Source of the DNA: Foetidibacter luteolus
GTDB lineage: Bacteria > Bacteroidota > Bacteroidia > Chitinophagales > Chitinophagaceae
DNA: 64,000 nucleotides
Direction: 5' to 3'
NCBI RefSeq assembly: GCF_009650435.1
Contig: NZ_VVIP01000043.1
Coordinates: 62,001-126,000, forward strand
Below are positions 1 to 8,770 of this stretch, piece by piece. Under the pieces are notes generated by a model. The model did no database searches, was not told the DNA's origin, and worked only from the letters and a program-made list of their open reading frames with translations. Within the stretch, counting starts at the first letter, position 1; every line of letters starts with the position of its first letter. The position numbers were made by a program, and so were the translations under genes.

Positions 1-83
1 TGATATCGCAGTTTTTGTTGGTGAGTCACATTTTTGAAAGCTGCTCAAATGCACCATAAAAGCCAATTACACCGCCGCACCTT

Positions 84-168
84 GCTGCATAGCGAACAAA
101 GCGCCAAAGAGTGCGACGCAACGATGCCTCATGCTTATTCCTCCTGCCGGGCCTATAATTTTTTTTAC
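84..168 (+). repeat. Dispersed repeat family A, copy 1
   Basis: Contains the family core GAGTGCGACGCAACGATGC (110-128) and ends with the family's CCGGGCCTATAATTTTTT-like tail. It shares these blocks with more than a dozen other intergenic sites in the window, for example near 31130, 35850 and 50790. Confidence 0.7.
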
Positions 169-239
169 CCGTGACGAGGAAGCATTTTGGCTACCAGCGA
201 CATAGCCCTGTAGCACCGTCCCTTGCAAACATGGTTTTG

Positions 240-276
240 TTATCATTTGGTCTTTCAGTGAAAGACCAAATGATAA
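240..276. repeat. Perfect 17-bp inverted repeat
   Basis: The arms TTATCATTTGGTCTTTC (240-256) and its exact reverse complement (260-276) flank a 3-nt loop. There is no T-run on either side, so it is not a standard terminator. It could be an operator or a cruciform site upstream of ruvB; its role is unknown. Confidence 0.6.
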
Positions 277-402
277 TCAATCCTTTCATCCTTCGGTTCA
301 TTGGGCGGCTTTTCAGACCCGTATAGTTTTACGGGGCAGGATCGAAAATTATGTGCAGCTTTGCAGCTAAAGAACTTAGCTTTACGGTAACGGGTGAACG
401 AT

Positions 403-1437
403 ATGGCCAATCCAAACTTACATACAGAAAAATCGCAACTGAGCGCCGCGGAAAAAGAATACGAAAACAACATTCGTCCAAAAGAGATAGTGGAGTTTTC
501 CGGGCAGCAGCAGTTGATTGAAAACCTGGTAATATTTATTAAAGCTGCTAAAATACGCGGGGAAGCGCTGGACCATGTATTATTTCATGGCCCGCCCGGC
601 CTGGGTAAAACAACGCTTAGCCGCATTGTAGCCAACGAGCTGGGCGTTAACATAAAAGAAACAAGCGGCCCGGTTATAGAAAAACCTGGTGACCTTGCCG
701 GCCTGCTTACCAACCTGGAGCCCAATGATGTATTGTTTATAGATGAAATACACCGCCTGAGCACTGTTGTGGAAGAATACCTGTATGCCGCGATGGAGGA
801 CTTTAAGATTGACATTATGATTGACAGCGGCCCTAACGCCAGGAGCATACAGATTAATATAAGCCCCTTTACACTCATTGGCGCCACAACCCGCAGCGGC
901 CTGCTTACAGCGCCGTTACTTTCAAGGTTCGGCATAAAAAGCAGGCTGGAATACTACACGGCTGAAGTGCTGAAAAAAATTATTGAAAGAAGTTCGGCTA
1001 TCCTGGGCACCTCCATAACAACAGACGCCGCCCATGAAATTGCCCGCCGCAGCCGTGGCACGCCGCGTATTGCCAACGGCCTTTTAAGAAGGGTGCGTGA
1101 TTTTGCGCAGGTACTTAACGATGGCAATATTGATCTGGGCATAACCCAGCATGCCCTAAAGGCGCTGAATGTGGATGAGCATGGGCTGGATGAAATGGAT
1201 AACCGCATACTAAGCACTATTATTGAAAAGTTCAAGGGCGGGCCTGTAGGTATTACTACCATCGCCACCGCTGTTGGCGAAGAGCCGGGCACCCTGGAAG
1301 AAGTATATGAGCCCTTCTTAATACAGGAAGGTTTTTTACAACGCACTTCCAGGGGGCGGGAGGTTACCCATAAAGCATACAACCACCTGGGCAAAAACCC
1401 CTTAAACAATACTTTGCCGGGAATGTTGTTTAGCTGA
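403..1437 (+). CDS. ruvB: Holliday junction branch migration helicase RuvB
   Basis: RuvB is the AAA+ motor that, with RuvA, drives branch migration of Holliday junctions in recombinational repair. The protein has about 344 residues, normal for the family. Walker [10 protein letters not shown] lies near residues 63-71, Walker B is FIDEIH, the sensor-1 stretch is LIGATTRSG, and the arginine-finger region is LLSRFG. The C-terminal winged-helix domain has the conserved [10 protein letters not shown] and [10 protein letters not shown] stretches. An in-frame GTG lies at 394, but ATG at 403 ([10 protein letters not shown]) matches the usual RuvB N-terminus better. No ruvA or ruvC is adjacent, as is common in Bacteroidota. 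Identification is certain; only the start is a choice. Confidence 0.97.
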   Translation: MANPNLHTEKSQLSAAEKEYENNIRPKEIVEFSGQQQLIENLVIFIKAAKIRGEALDHVLFHGPPGLGKTTLSRIVANELGVNIKETSGPVIEKPGDLAGLLTNLEPNDVLFIDEIHRLSTVVEEYLYAAMEDFKIDIMIDSGPNARSIQINISPFTLIGATTRSGLLTAPLLSRFGIKSRLEYYTAEVLKKIIERSSAILGTSITTDAAHEIARRSRGTPRIANGLLRRVRDFAQVLNDGNIDLGITQHALKALNVDEHGLDEMDNRILSTIIEKFKGGPVGITTIATAVGEEPGTLEEVYEPFLIQEGFLQRTSRGREVTHKAYNHLGKNPLNNTLPGMLFS

Positions 1438-1488
1438 TTATACCGGTATGCACCATGTGCCTGCAACAGGCAACAGTTCAGGGCTTTG

Positions 1489-1524
1489 TTTGGATTTAAT
1501 CCAAACGATATTCCATTAATTTTG
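1489..1524 (+). promoter_or_regulatory. Palindrome and possible promoter before the GAF gene
   Basis: The near-perfect palindrome TTTGGATTTAATCCAAA (1489-1505) is followed by TAATTTTG (1517-1524), which fits the Bacteroidetes -7 consensus TAnnTTTG and sits 23 nt before the ATG. No well-spaced TTTG -33 element is visible. The palindrome might be an operator or a weak ruvB terminator. Confidence 0.35.
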
Positions 1525-1547
1525 GGCACAATTTCAAACTTACCGGC

Positions 1548-3836
1548 ATGAGCCTGCTTCCCTTTTCTGAATCACCTTTTCAATTGCAGTTAAGTTTTTC
1601 GCTGCTGCTGGGTAACCTGGAAGCCCAGGCGCTTAATAGCGATGCTACTGGCGAAAGGGCCAGGCAGTTGTTACAGGAAGCCCGGCTTTACCCGGAGTTA
1701 AGAACAGGTATAACCTCGGCCGTGCAAATTGAAAACAACAAAGCGTTTATCAGCAGGTTACTGGCGGATTATTTTCCGGCTGCTTTAACCCTTAACGAAA
1801 TTAAGGCGGTAAACATACCTTACACGGATGTATTCTTTAACCATACGCAGCGTTTTCAGAACATACTTGCGTCCGCTGGGCCGGGTTTTGACCTTAGCAT
1901 ACGAGATTTTGACGACCACCAGTCCTATGTGCTAAGCTGCTGCCTTATCCTTAACGAGTTTTATGGTACCCGGCTGGATTTTGGCCGCCCGCTGTTTTAC
2001 GATATACCCACCGCGGAGGGCATTACCCGGCATTACCGTATTTTATACAACGCCGATTTCCTGGATATACTGCCTACTGAAAAATCCAGGCAACTTACGC
2101 AGGATGATTTGCACCTGCTGATGGACAACTATGATGACCTTGCCTTATGGAAAGAAATGTTTCCCCCCGAAAGCTGGATACTGAAAGGCTTCGCCATCAT
2201 GACGTTGTTTGATGCCACGGTAGAAAATGCGGTTTCTATTTTTAAAGAGAAACTGCTGGGCCTGCATACGGAAGGCTTCCAGGACAGCGTGGAATCTATT
2301 TTCCGTTCCATCTTCCGCATACCAGACCTTAAGATTGGCTTTAGCATTTATAACCCGGAAGACGGCAGTTTTAGCGCTGAAAATTTTGGCCAGCAGATAC
2401 GCAGCTTTATACTGCAGAATGGCGGCTATACACAAGCGCAGGATTTGTTATGCTCTCAATCGTACAACTGCCTGGTTAAAGAGAACAGTTATTTCGCGGT
2501 GTCAAATACGGCGGATGTACTGGCAGCGCAGCCTGCAAACCTGCTGGCCAAAAGGTTTCTTAACCAGGATATACACAGCTTTATTTTAGCGCCGGTTATA
2601 AAAAACAACGTGCTGCTGGGTGTGCTGGAAGTTGTTTCATCGCGGCCACGGGAATTAAATACCATTAACGCCAACAAGTTGCAGGTGGTAATGCCTTTTT
2701 TAACCGATACAGTTGAGCGGCTGGTAGCACAGTTGCAAAACGAAGTACAGGCTGTTATACAGGACAGGTACACCAGCATACACCGCAGTGTGTACTGGAA
2801 GTTTAAAGAGGAGGCGCAAAAGCTGATACGCCGCCGGTTCTCCGGTAAAAATTACGTGCCCAAAGAAATTGTTTTTTCCGATGTGTATCCGCTGTATGGC
2901 CAGGTTGATATCAAAGGCTCATCAGAAGCACGCAATGCCAGCCTGCAGAACGATTTGAAGCTGCAGCTAACAACGCTGCAGGCCCTGTTGCAGCAAGTAA
3001 AACAGAACACGCATACAAGCCTTCAGCCATTGTTGCACCAGGTTAAAGAGTACCTGGCAGAGTTGTCATCGCCACTAAAGGCCGATACAGAACAATCTGT
3101 CAGCACCTACATTGAAACGGCTGTACATCCTGTATTGAAACAACTGCCTTTACCGGCCATCCAGGAATATTTTAAGGAAGCCAATAACAATAACGGTACT
3201 TTTCATGTTCACCGCCATAAATACGAAACAACTGTTTCGCAGATTAATGAAACTCTGGCAGATATTATTGACGATAGCCAGCACCAGGCCCAGCAATTGT
3301 TTCCCCATTACTTTGAAAGGTTTAAAACAGATGGTGTTGAACACAACCTGTACATAGGGCCATCCATAGCGCCGGGCCAGGCTTTTACCATGCAAAAGCT
3401 GTATGACCTACGCTTATGGCAGTTGCAATGCCTTTGCCGCATGGAGATTGCCCACCAAAAACTAAAGCCCTCGCTGCCTTATGGGTTAGATGTAACAACG
3501 CTTATTCTTGTATATCACTCCCCTATTGCCATACGCTTTAGAATGGATGAAAAACGTTTTGATGTAGACGGCAGTTACAATGCCCGTTTTGAGATTGTAA
3601 AAAAGCGTATTGATAAGGCCCATGTAAAAAATAGCCACGAACGCATTACCCAGGCTGGCAAGGTTACCATTGTATATTCCAGCGAGGTAGAAGAAGAAGA
3701 ATACCTGGGTTATATACGCAACCTGCAACAGCAGGGCCTGCTGCAGGGCATTGTTGAAAAACTGGAAGTAGAAGATCTGCAGGGCATATCGGGCCTTAAA
3801 GCATTACGGGTAGAAATTACCCGTCAGGAAATATAA
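1548..3836 (+). CDS. GAF-domain-containing protein of unknown function
   Basis: The 762-residue protein has no signal peptide, so it is probably cytoplasmic. A GAF-like region appears around residues 245-400 (SIYNPEDGSF ... FILAPVIKNNVLLGVLEVVSSRPREL), followed by a helical stretch with coiled-coil character (DLKLQLTTLQALLQQVKQN) and a conserved-looking C-terminal part (HRHKYETTVSQINETLADIID ... PSLPYGLDVTTLILVYHSPIAIRF). I recognise this architecture as a Bacteroidota family without an assigned role. GAF domains usually bind small ligands, but no output domain such as a kinase, cyclase or HTH is visible. It follows ruvB after 110 bp and probably has its own promoter. Function unknown. Confidence 0.8.
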   Translation: MSLLPFSESPFQLQLSFSLLLGNLEAQALNSDATGERARQLLQEARLYPELRTGITSAVQIENNKAFISRLLADYFPAALTLNEIKAVNIPYTDVFFNHTQRFQNILASAGPGFDLSIRDFDDHQSYVLSCCLILNEFYGTRLDFGRPLFYDIPTAEGITRHYRILYNADFLDILPTEKSRQLTQDDLHLLMDNYDDLALWKEMFPPESWILKGFAIMTLFDATVENAVSIFKEKLLGLHTEGFQDSVESIFRSIFRIPDLKIGFSIYNPEDGSFSAENFGQQIRSFILQNGGYTQAQDLLCSQSYNCLVKENSYFAVSNTADVLAAQPANLLAKRFLNQDIHSFILAPVIKNNVLLGVLEVVSSRPRELNTINANKLQVVMPFLTDTVERLVAQLQNEVQAVIQDRYTSIHRSVYWKFKEEAQKLIRRRFSGKNYVPKEIVFSDVYPLYGQVDIKGSSEARNASLQNDLKLQLTTLQALLQQVKQNTHTSLQPLLHQVKEYLAELSSPLKADTEQSVSTYIETAVHPVLKQLPLPAIQEYFKEANNNNGTFHVHRHKYETTVSQINETLADIIDDSQHQAQQLFPHYFERFKTDGVEHNLYIGPSIAPGQAFTMQKLYDLRLWQLQCLCRMEIAHQKLKPSLPYGLDVTTLILVYHSPIAIRFRMDEKRFDVDGSYNARFEIVKKRIDKAHVKNSHERITQAGKVTIVYSSEVEEEEYLGYIRNLQQQGLLQGIVEKLEVEDLQGISGLKALRVEITRQEI

Positions 3837-3840
3837 GGGC

Positions 3841-3909
3841 TTTTTATGGGACCAACTTTATTGCTACTATTAAGCGACTGTTGTGTCACTCACTTGTACG
3901 TTCTGTAAT
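3841..3909 (-). repeat. Dispersed repeat family A, copy 2
   Basis: Reverse-oriented copy beginning with TTTTTATGGGACC only 5 bp after the GAF gene stop and ending in TGTGTCACTCACTTGTACGT followed by TCTG. Its complement reads CAGAACGTACAAGTGAGTGA, then CACAAC, the same as the copy at 44064. It belongs to the GTGAGTGACACAAC subtype. Confidence 0.75.
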
Positions 3910-4037
3910 CCTATTCGCCATTGTGCAACAACTGCGTCACCATTATGCAGCATGTGTTTCAGTAATCCGGTTAACCGGTCTTTACCTTATAACCAATTAA
4001 TCTTAAATAACCGGCGACTATGATACCGAAATTAATA

Positions 4038-4090
4038 CTGTCAGGCTAAGCGCCGCCATAAGCAGAACTTAGCCTGACAGTAATTTTTTT
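4038..4090 (+). terminator. Rho-independent terminator
   Basis: A perfect 13-bp stem (CTGTCAGGCTAAG at 4038-4050 with CTTAGCCTGACAG at 4068-4080) is followed by TAATTTTTTT. It lies between the convergent GAF gene and TonB-dependent receptor gene and probably serves both. Confidence 0.8.
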
Positions 4091-4112
4091 AAGATAAAGC
4101 CTACTGGCGTGA

Positions 4113-6986
4113 TTAGAAATTAAGCGCCAATTTAGAAAACAGGCGCATGCCGTTTCCGCCCATTTGTACAGCGTCCCAGGGCCCGCCGGTTTCGTTATTA
4201 AATGCCCATCCTTTTGCGCCAGGCGCCACTCCCAAATCGGGGTGCACATTAAATAAATTATCTACTCCCGCAAAAAGTGTGATGCTTTTCGCAAGTTTAA
4301 AAGAAGCAAATACATCTGTAACAAGTTTGCCTGAATAGTTGTATTGATCAGGAACATAGGCGCCGGTAGCATCGGTTGGTACCTGTGGTAACAGTACATT
4401 AGCCGGATTGCTGCCATCTCCATATCCCATCAATACAATTTTGCCAAAATAGGTAAATCTTGTGCCCACGGTGAACCTGTCTTTGCCATATTCAAGGTTG
4501 AAAGAGAATTTTGCTTTTGGCGCAGAAGCCAGAATAAAATTCTTTTCCCTCTCGCTCAGGAATGTGGAACGCAATTCCGGTGTTGCTGATAATCTTGAAG
4601 GTACATTTACCTTGTCTATAGTCATCTTCTGAAAATTTGCCGTAAACAATGCCCTGAAGTTTTGCTTTCCGGCAAATTGCCGGTTATAGTCAATCACAAT
4701 ATCAACACCCTTGTTGGTTGTATTTACGGCATTGGCAAAAAATTGTGCAAGGCTAACATTAAGCCCTTTTAATGTGCTGGTAAAAACAGGGTCGAGTGTA
4801 GGGTCATCCGCGCTGAACTGGCCGGAGAGAACTACACGGTCTTTTACCTTTACCCAGTAGCCATCTAATGTTATGGTAAGCCCTTTTGCAGGTTGCAAAC
4901 TAAAACCAAGGCTGGCATTTAAAGATTTTTCCTGTTTCAGTTCGTCTATACCGGCAGATTTTGTGATGGGGCTGTAGTTGGGGGCAATCTTTACCTCAGC
5001 TATATTGCCACCCTGAACGGTAGTAAAAGTATTGCTGAAATTAATCTGTGCAAGTGACGGCGCTCTGAAACCTGTGCTTACAGACCACCTGACATTAAAA
5101 ATTGAGGTAGCCTTGAAACGTGCTGCCAGCTTGTAGTTACTGGTAAACCCAAAGTCACTGTAGTTTTCAATTCTTATCGCTGCATCCAGCAATAACTTTT
5201 TTGTAACGTCAATCTCAGCATCAATATATGCGCCTACTACATTGCGGTTAGCGCTTACTTCATCCCCGGGTTGGTAACCGGGATAGCCCTGCGAGCCACC
5301 TGCTTTAAAAGTACTATCGAAAAGCGCATCGCCATTATCATCAAAAACAGGATTGCCATTTTCATCCCTTGTTGAATCTCTGAAAAGATAGTTAGGCGTG
5401 TAAGTTTTGTAAGAAGCTTCTTCGCCCCTATATATGGTATATTTCTCATACCTGTATTCGGCGCCAAAAGCCAGGTTAAAACCTGCAGCAATACCGGGTA
5501 TTTCTTTGGAGAAATTAAGGTTAGCAGTATTCTGTAAAAAGTTGAAGCCGCCATCGTCAAAATGCGTTTTGTTGGCGCCAAGTGAAGCGTTAAATGTTTT
5601 ATCTCCATAATAATGAAAATCATTTCTGCCCAGCGTATTGCTGAAATCCCACTGCCAGTCTCCCGCCATTTTGCCTTTAACACCAGCTGATATTGACAGA
5701 TCTTTAATTCTCGTTTGTATATGTGGGTCAAAATGAGTATCCCCATCAGGAGTCTTATACATAATTTCTGGAACATTAATTAAAGCCACATCATCATCTA
5801 TGCCCGTTGTGGGAAAACGCTCGGGACGGCCAGAGAAATCTCTTGTAAATGCAAAAGCGTCAGATTTTTTAAAGTTGTAGCCGCCAAATGCGTAGAAACT
5901 TGTTTTGCTACCGGAAAACGGAATTTCCATGTTAAAAGTGCCTCCGCCATTTATTAGAGAACCGTCGCCATTTGCTCTTCTTACATAATTTACCGGCAAT
6001 GAATTTTTATCGTCAAGGTTATTGTTCAACTCTTGCCTGAATGTTTTTCCGTTAGCAATTAACTGTCCTGCGAAGTTTACATAGCCTCCATTGCCAATCG
6101 GCAATCCATAATTCAACCCTACATTTACGGCGTTTCCGTCAATCTTTCCATTGTTCCTGTATTCGCCGCTAGTACGCACTTTGTAGGTATTATACTTGTT
6201 ATCCAGGTATCCCGAATAACCAATATTTGCGCTGAATTTCTGTACATCTTTTTTGAGAATGATATTGATAACACCCGCCATTGCATCAGAACCATATTGG
6301 GCGGATGCACCATCTCGCAAAATTTCAATACGGTCTATGGCAGACACGGGTATAGCACTTAAATCCGTACCGGAATTACCCCTTCCCCTTGTTCCGAATA
6401 CGGCAACAAAAGCAGTTTGATGGCGGCGTTTACCGTTAATTAATACCAATGTTTGATCCGGGCCAAGTCCCCTTAATGTTGCAAGGTCTATGTGATCTGC
6501 TCCGTCACTACCGCTTTGTTTGTTATAGTTGAATGATGGGGCAGCATAATTTAAGATTGATGTTACGTCCATACGGCCAGTAGGTAAAGCAGCTTGCGAG
6601 ACATTAACAACATCAACGGGAACGGGTGTTTCTGTTTTGATACGCCCGGCACGCCGGGTGCCTATCAAAACAACCTGCCCCAGTTCGGTTATGGATGGCT
6701 GAAGCGAAATATTAATAACCGGTTGCCCGTTTACGTTTACTGTTTGGGTGGCAAAACCTACGTAGCTTATTTCCAGTACATCGTTACGCTCTGCCTGTAT
6801 TGTATAAGTTCCGTCTTTGCCGGTAAGCGTACCTGTTTTTGTTGATTGAACTTTTATAGAAGCGCCTTCCACACCGGCGCCGGTTGACGCATCTGTTACC
6901 TTACCGGTAACAGTAAATTTTTGTGCCGAAGCACCCAGAAATAACAGTAGACATACTACTGGAAGCAGAAGTTTGACGAGTCGCAT
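4113..6986 (-). CDS. TonB-dependent outer-membrane receptor
   Basis: The 957-residue protein is exported by a signal peptide (MRLVKLLLPVVCLLLFLGASAQ). A carboxypeptidase-D-like beta-sandwich follows at residues about 23-105 (FTVTGKVTDASTGAGVEGAS). The plug domain at about 115-240 includes the typical IDRIEILRDGASAQYGSDAM and GVINIILKK, and a 22-strand-type barrel ends in FSKLALNF with a terminal aromatic residue. It should import an unknown substrate energised by TonB/ExbBD. It is shorter than SusC proteins, and no SusD partner or anti-sigma gene is adjacent, so it is better called a general TonB-dependent receptor than SusC. The substrate cannot be told from sequence. It is monocistronic, with a shared terminator downstream. 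Confidence 0.93.
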   Translation of the reverse strand: MRLVKLLLPVVCLLLFLGASAQKFTVTGKVTDASTGAGVEGASIKVQSTKTGTLTGKDGTYTIQAERNDVLEISYVGFATQTVNVNGQPVINISLQPSITELGQVVLIGTRRAGRIKTETPVPVDVVNVSQAALPTGRMDVTSILNYAAPSFNYNKQSGSDGADHIDLATLRGLGPDQTLVLINGKRRHQTAFVAVFGTRGRGNSGTDLSAIPVSAIDRIEILRDGASAQYGSDAMAGVINIILKKDVQKFSANIGYSGYLDNKYNTYKVRTSGEYRNNGKIDGNAVNVGLNYGLPIGNGGYVNFAGQLIANGKTFRQELNNNLDDKNSLPVNYVRRANGDGSLINGGGTFNMEIPFSGSKTSFYAFGGYNFKKSDAFAFTRDFSGRPERFPTTGIDDDVALINVPEIMYKTPDGDTHFDPHIQTRIKDLSISAGVKGKMAGDWQWDFSNTLGRNDFHYYGDKTFNASLGANKTHFDDGGFNFLQNTANLNFSKEIPGIAAGFNLAFGAEYRYEKYTIYRGEEASYKTYTPNYLFRDSTRDENGNPVFDDNGDALFDSTFKAGGSQGYPGYQPGDEVSANRNVVGAYIDAEIDVTKKLLLDAAIRIENYSDFGFTSNYKLAARFKATSIFNVRWSVSTGFRAPSLAQINFSNTFTTVQGGNIAEVKIAPNYSPITKSAGIDELKQEKSLNASLGFSLQPAKGLTITLDGYWVKVKDRVVLSGQFSADDPTLDPVFTSTLKGLNVSLAQFFANAVNTTNKGVDIVIDYNRQFAGKQNFRALFTANFQKMTIDKVNVPSRLSATPELRSTFLSEREKNFILASAPKAKFSFNLEYGKDRFTVGTRFTYFGKIVLMGYGDGSNPANVLLPQVPTDATGAYVPDQYNYSGKLVTDVFASFKLAKSITLFAGVDNLFNVHPDLGVAPGAKGWAFNNETGGPWDAVQMGGNGMRLFSKLALNF

Positions 6987-7341
6987 AGCAGTTATTAGTT
7001 TTAAGTTAACAACAAGTTAATGCATATTTAATGGAAGCTTGCGCGGGCTGGCATTAAAAACTGCTGAAAAGAAAGAGATGTTTTGCAAAAATGGGAGCAA
7101 AATCTATCCAAGGTTTAAAACAGTTGCATGGCCGCGTGGCTGCAAATAACGCAACAGGTTACACCTTGGGTGAGGGATTGAAGCGGTTACCCCGGTGAGG
7201 CCATAGCAGCCGGGCCTTTGTGCCGGAGTAATAGCGGAAAGCCCGACCCCTTGCGATAGCTTGGGGGCACCCCCTTAAAACATTACTCCATCTGGCGCCC
7301 CTGGAGCCTCAATTATTGTTTACGCTTTACCTTAGCGGTAT
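6987..7341. other. Intergenic region between divergent genes
   Basis: This divergent intergenic region separates the TonB-dependent receptor and the sigma factor gene. It holds a family B repeat (7164-7275) and presumably both promoters, which I could not place with confidence. No gene is seen. Confidence 0.6.
7164..7275 (+). repeat. Dispersed repeat family B, copy 1
   Basis: The roughly 110-bp element has conserved blocks GGTGAGGGATTGAAGCGG, TTACCCCGGTGAGGCC, TGCCGGAGTAATAGCGGAAA, GCCCGACCCCTTGCG and TTGGGGGCACCCCC. Near-identical copies are at 55863-55970 and 62503-62610, and a reverse copy is at 17145-17250. Confidence 0.85.
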
Positions 7342-8184
7342 ATGGAGGCGCTAAGACCGTTATTAACCACCTACGCTTATAACATACTGGGCTCGCTGGA
7401 AGAGGCGAAAGACGTAGTGCAGGATGCTTTTCTAAAGTTTATGCATATAGATGCCAGCCGTATAGACGACAAAAAGGCCTACCTGGTGCGTACGGTTATT
7501 AACCTTTCCATTAACGCGAAAAAGAAGCTGCAGAAAATGAAAGCGGGTTATACCGGTGAATGGTTGCCGGAACCAATTGCAACAGAGCAGGCGGATACCG
7601 CCATCAACCGCCGCGAAGTGCTGTCTTACTCGCTGATGGTACTGCTGGAAAAACTAAACCCCAAACAACGGGCGGTATTTATACTGAAAGAGGCTTTTGA
7701 TTACGATCATGAAGAAATAGCCCGTGCCCTGGATATTACGGTTGAAAACTCCCGCAAATTGCTTAGCCGTGCAAAAAGCCAGCTAAAAGAAGATGCCCTG
7801 CCGGATAGCAGCGTGCCGCCAGGGTACCTGGGCAAATACCTGGAAGTAATTCAAAAAGGCGATACCGCAAGGCTGGAGCAACTGCTGAATGAGGATATTG
7901 TGGCTATATCTGACGGTGGAGGCAAAGCGCCTGCCTTTATTAACCCTATCTATGGCAGAAAAGATGTTATTGCCGGTATGCTGGGCATATTCAAAAAAAC
8001 TTTGAGTATGAGTGCCAGTTTAAGGCTTGAAGAAAAAATCATCAATCATCAGCCAGCCCTTTACTACTATGTTGATGACAAACTGGTAACCTGCCAGATA
8101 TTTTCTGTAAGAGAAGGGATCATTGAGAATATCTGGTTAATACGCAACCCTGACAAATTAAAATCTTTAGAAAAAATATCCTGA
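7342..8184 (+). CDS. ECF41/SigJ-type RNA polymerase sigma factor with SnoaL-like C-terminus
   Basis: This 280-residue protein is an extracytoplasmic-function sigma factor with a C-terminal regulatory extension. Region 2 (about residues 4-65, ILGSLEEAKDVVQDAFLKF) and region 4 (about 95-150, LNPKQRAVFILKEAFDYDHEEIA) are clear. The C-terminal part (about 160-275) resembles a SnoaL-fold domain and shows the DGGGK and NPDKL motifs known from the ECF41 group. In that group the extension replaces a separate anti-sigma factor and modulates activity. The next gene is a CAYC-type carboxymuconolactone decarboxylase, the standard ECF41 partner. The first ATG at 7342 gives region 2 a rather short N-terminus, so the true start could be slightly upstream. 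Confidence 0.9.
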   Translation: MEALRPLLTTYAYNILGSLEEAKDVVQDAFLKFMHIDASRIDDKKAYLVRTVINLSINAKKKLQKMKAGYTGEWLPEPIATEQADTAINRREVLSYSLMVLLEKLNPKQRAVFILKEAFDYDHEEIARALDITVENSRKLLSRAKSQLKEDALPDSSVPPGYLGKYLEVIQKGDTARLEQLLNEDIVAISDGGGKAPAFINPIYGRKDVIAGMLGIFKKTLSMSASLRLEEKIINHQPALYYYVDDKLVTCQIFSVREGIIENIWLIRNPDKLKSLEKIS

Positions 8185-8243
8185 AACCTGTCACGTTTTT
8201 TTGCATGGCTTGTTTTTATATAAAACATGTAAAAACAACATTT

Positions 8244-8711
8244 ATGGAAAGAATATCTTACAGGGATTTGCCCGCTGGCTATTACCAGGCTTTACTACAG
8301 GTAGAAACATTAATAGGCAAAAGCAGCCTTGACCACAAACTGCTGGAGCTGATGCGCTTCAGGGTTTCGTTAATCAACAATTGCGCTTACTGCCTGGACA
8401 TGCACTTTAAAGAGGCTACCCATGCCGGTGAAACGCCGCTGCGGTTGTTTTCAGTAGGGGCATGGCGGGAAACGCCTTACTATACACCAAAAGAGCAGGC
8501 TGTACTTGAATTTGCAGAAACGCTTACCAAAATGCCGGCAGACGAACACAGCGACCATATTCACGATGAACTGCGCAAATATTTTACCACGCAGGAAATT
8601 GGCGCACTTACGCTGGCCGTAGCCCAGATTAATTTGTGGAACCGCATCGTAAGGTCATTCGGAAGTGTGCCCGGTAATTACCAGGTTAAGGAGAAGGTGG
8701 CCGCCAACTAA
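8244..8711 (+). CDS. Carboxymuconolactone decarboxylase / AhpD-family protein
   Basis: The 155-residue all-helical AhpD-fold protein has the redox motif N-N-C-A-Y-C followed by LDMH, the expected CxxC-x3-H active-site arrangement of thiol-dependent peroxidase-like members. It lies 59 bp after the ECF41 sigma gene, and ECF41 factors typically control such genes. A TGTCAC element at 8189-8194 resembles the -35 of ECF41 promoters, but I see no good CGTC -10 at the expected distance. An in-frame upstream ATG (8205) would add a poorly conserved 13-residue stretch; ATG at 8244 (MERISYRDLPAGYY) fits better. The substrate is unknown. Confidence 0.9.
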   Translation: MERISYRDLPAGYYQALLQVETLIGKSSLDHKLLELMRFRVSLINNCAYCLDMHFKEATHAGETPLRLFSVGAWRETPYYTPKEQAVLEFAETLTKMPADEHSDHIHDELRKYFTTQEIGALTLAVAQINLWNRIVRSFGSVPGNYQVKEKVAAN

Positions 8712-8728
8712 CAGCCTATTCTTCTAAT

Positions 8729-8766
8729 TGAGGCAGGCGCAAACATTATTTGTTCCTGCCTTAGTT
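8729..8766. terminator. Bidirectional terminator between convergent genes
   Basis: The stem is GAGGCAGG with CCTGCCTT plus an inner CAAACA/TTGTT pairing, flanked by A- and T-rich tracts. It lies between the convergent decarboxylase and DUF1080 genes. Confidence 0.65.
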
Positions 8767-8770
8767 TAAT

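Larger units (their letters stand above)
1..402. other. Intergenic region before ruvB
   Basis: No convincing gene is seen. The stretch holds one copy of dispersed repeat family A (about 84-168) and a perfect 17-bp inverted repeat at 240-276. A gene ending upstream of the window cannot be excluded, but nothing coding is recognisable here. Confidence 0.6.

Noticed and set aside
954..1529. Antisense open frame opposite ruvB
   Set aside because: Overlaps the strongly conserved ruvB frame, has no recognisable domain, and arises from codon bias.
4113..6986. SusC assignment for the TonB-dependent receptor
   Set aside because: No SusD-like gene adjoins it and the length and plug sequence fit general TonB-dependent receptors better.
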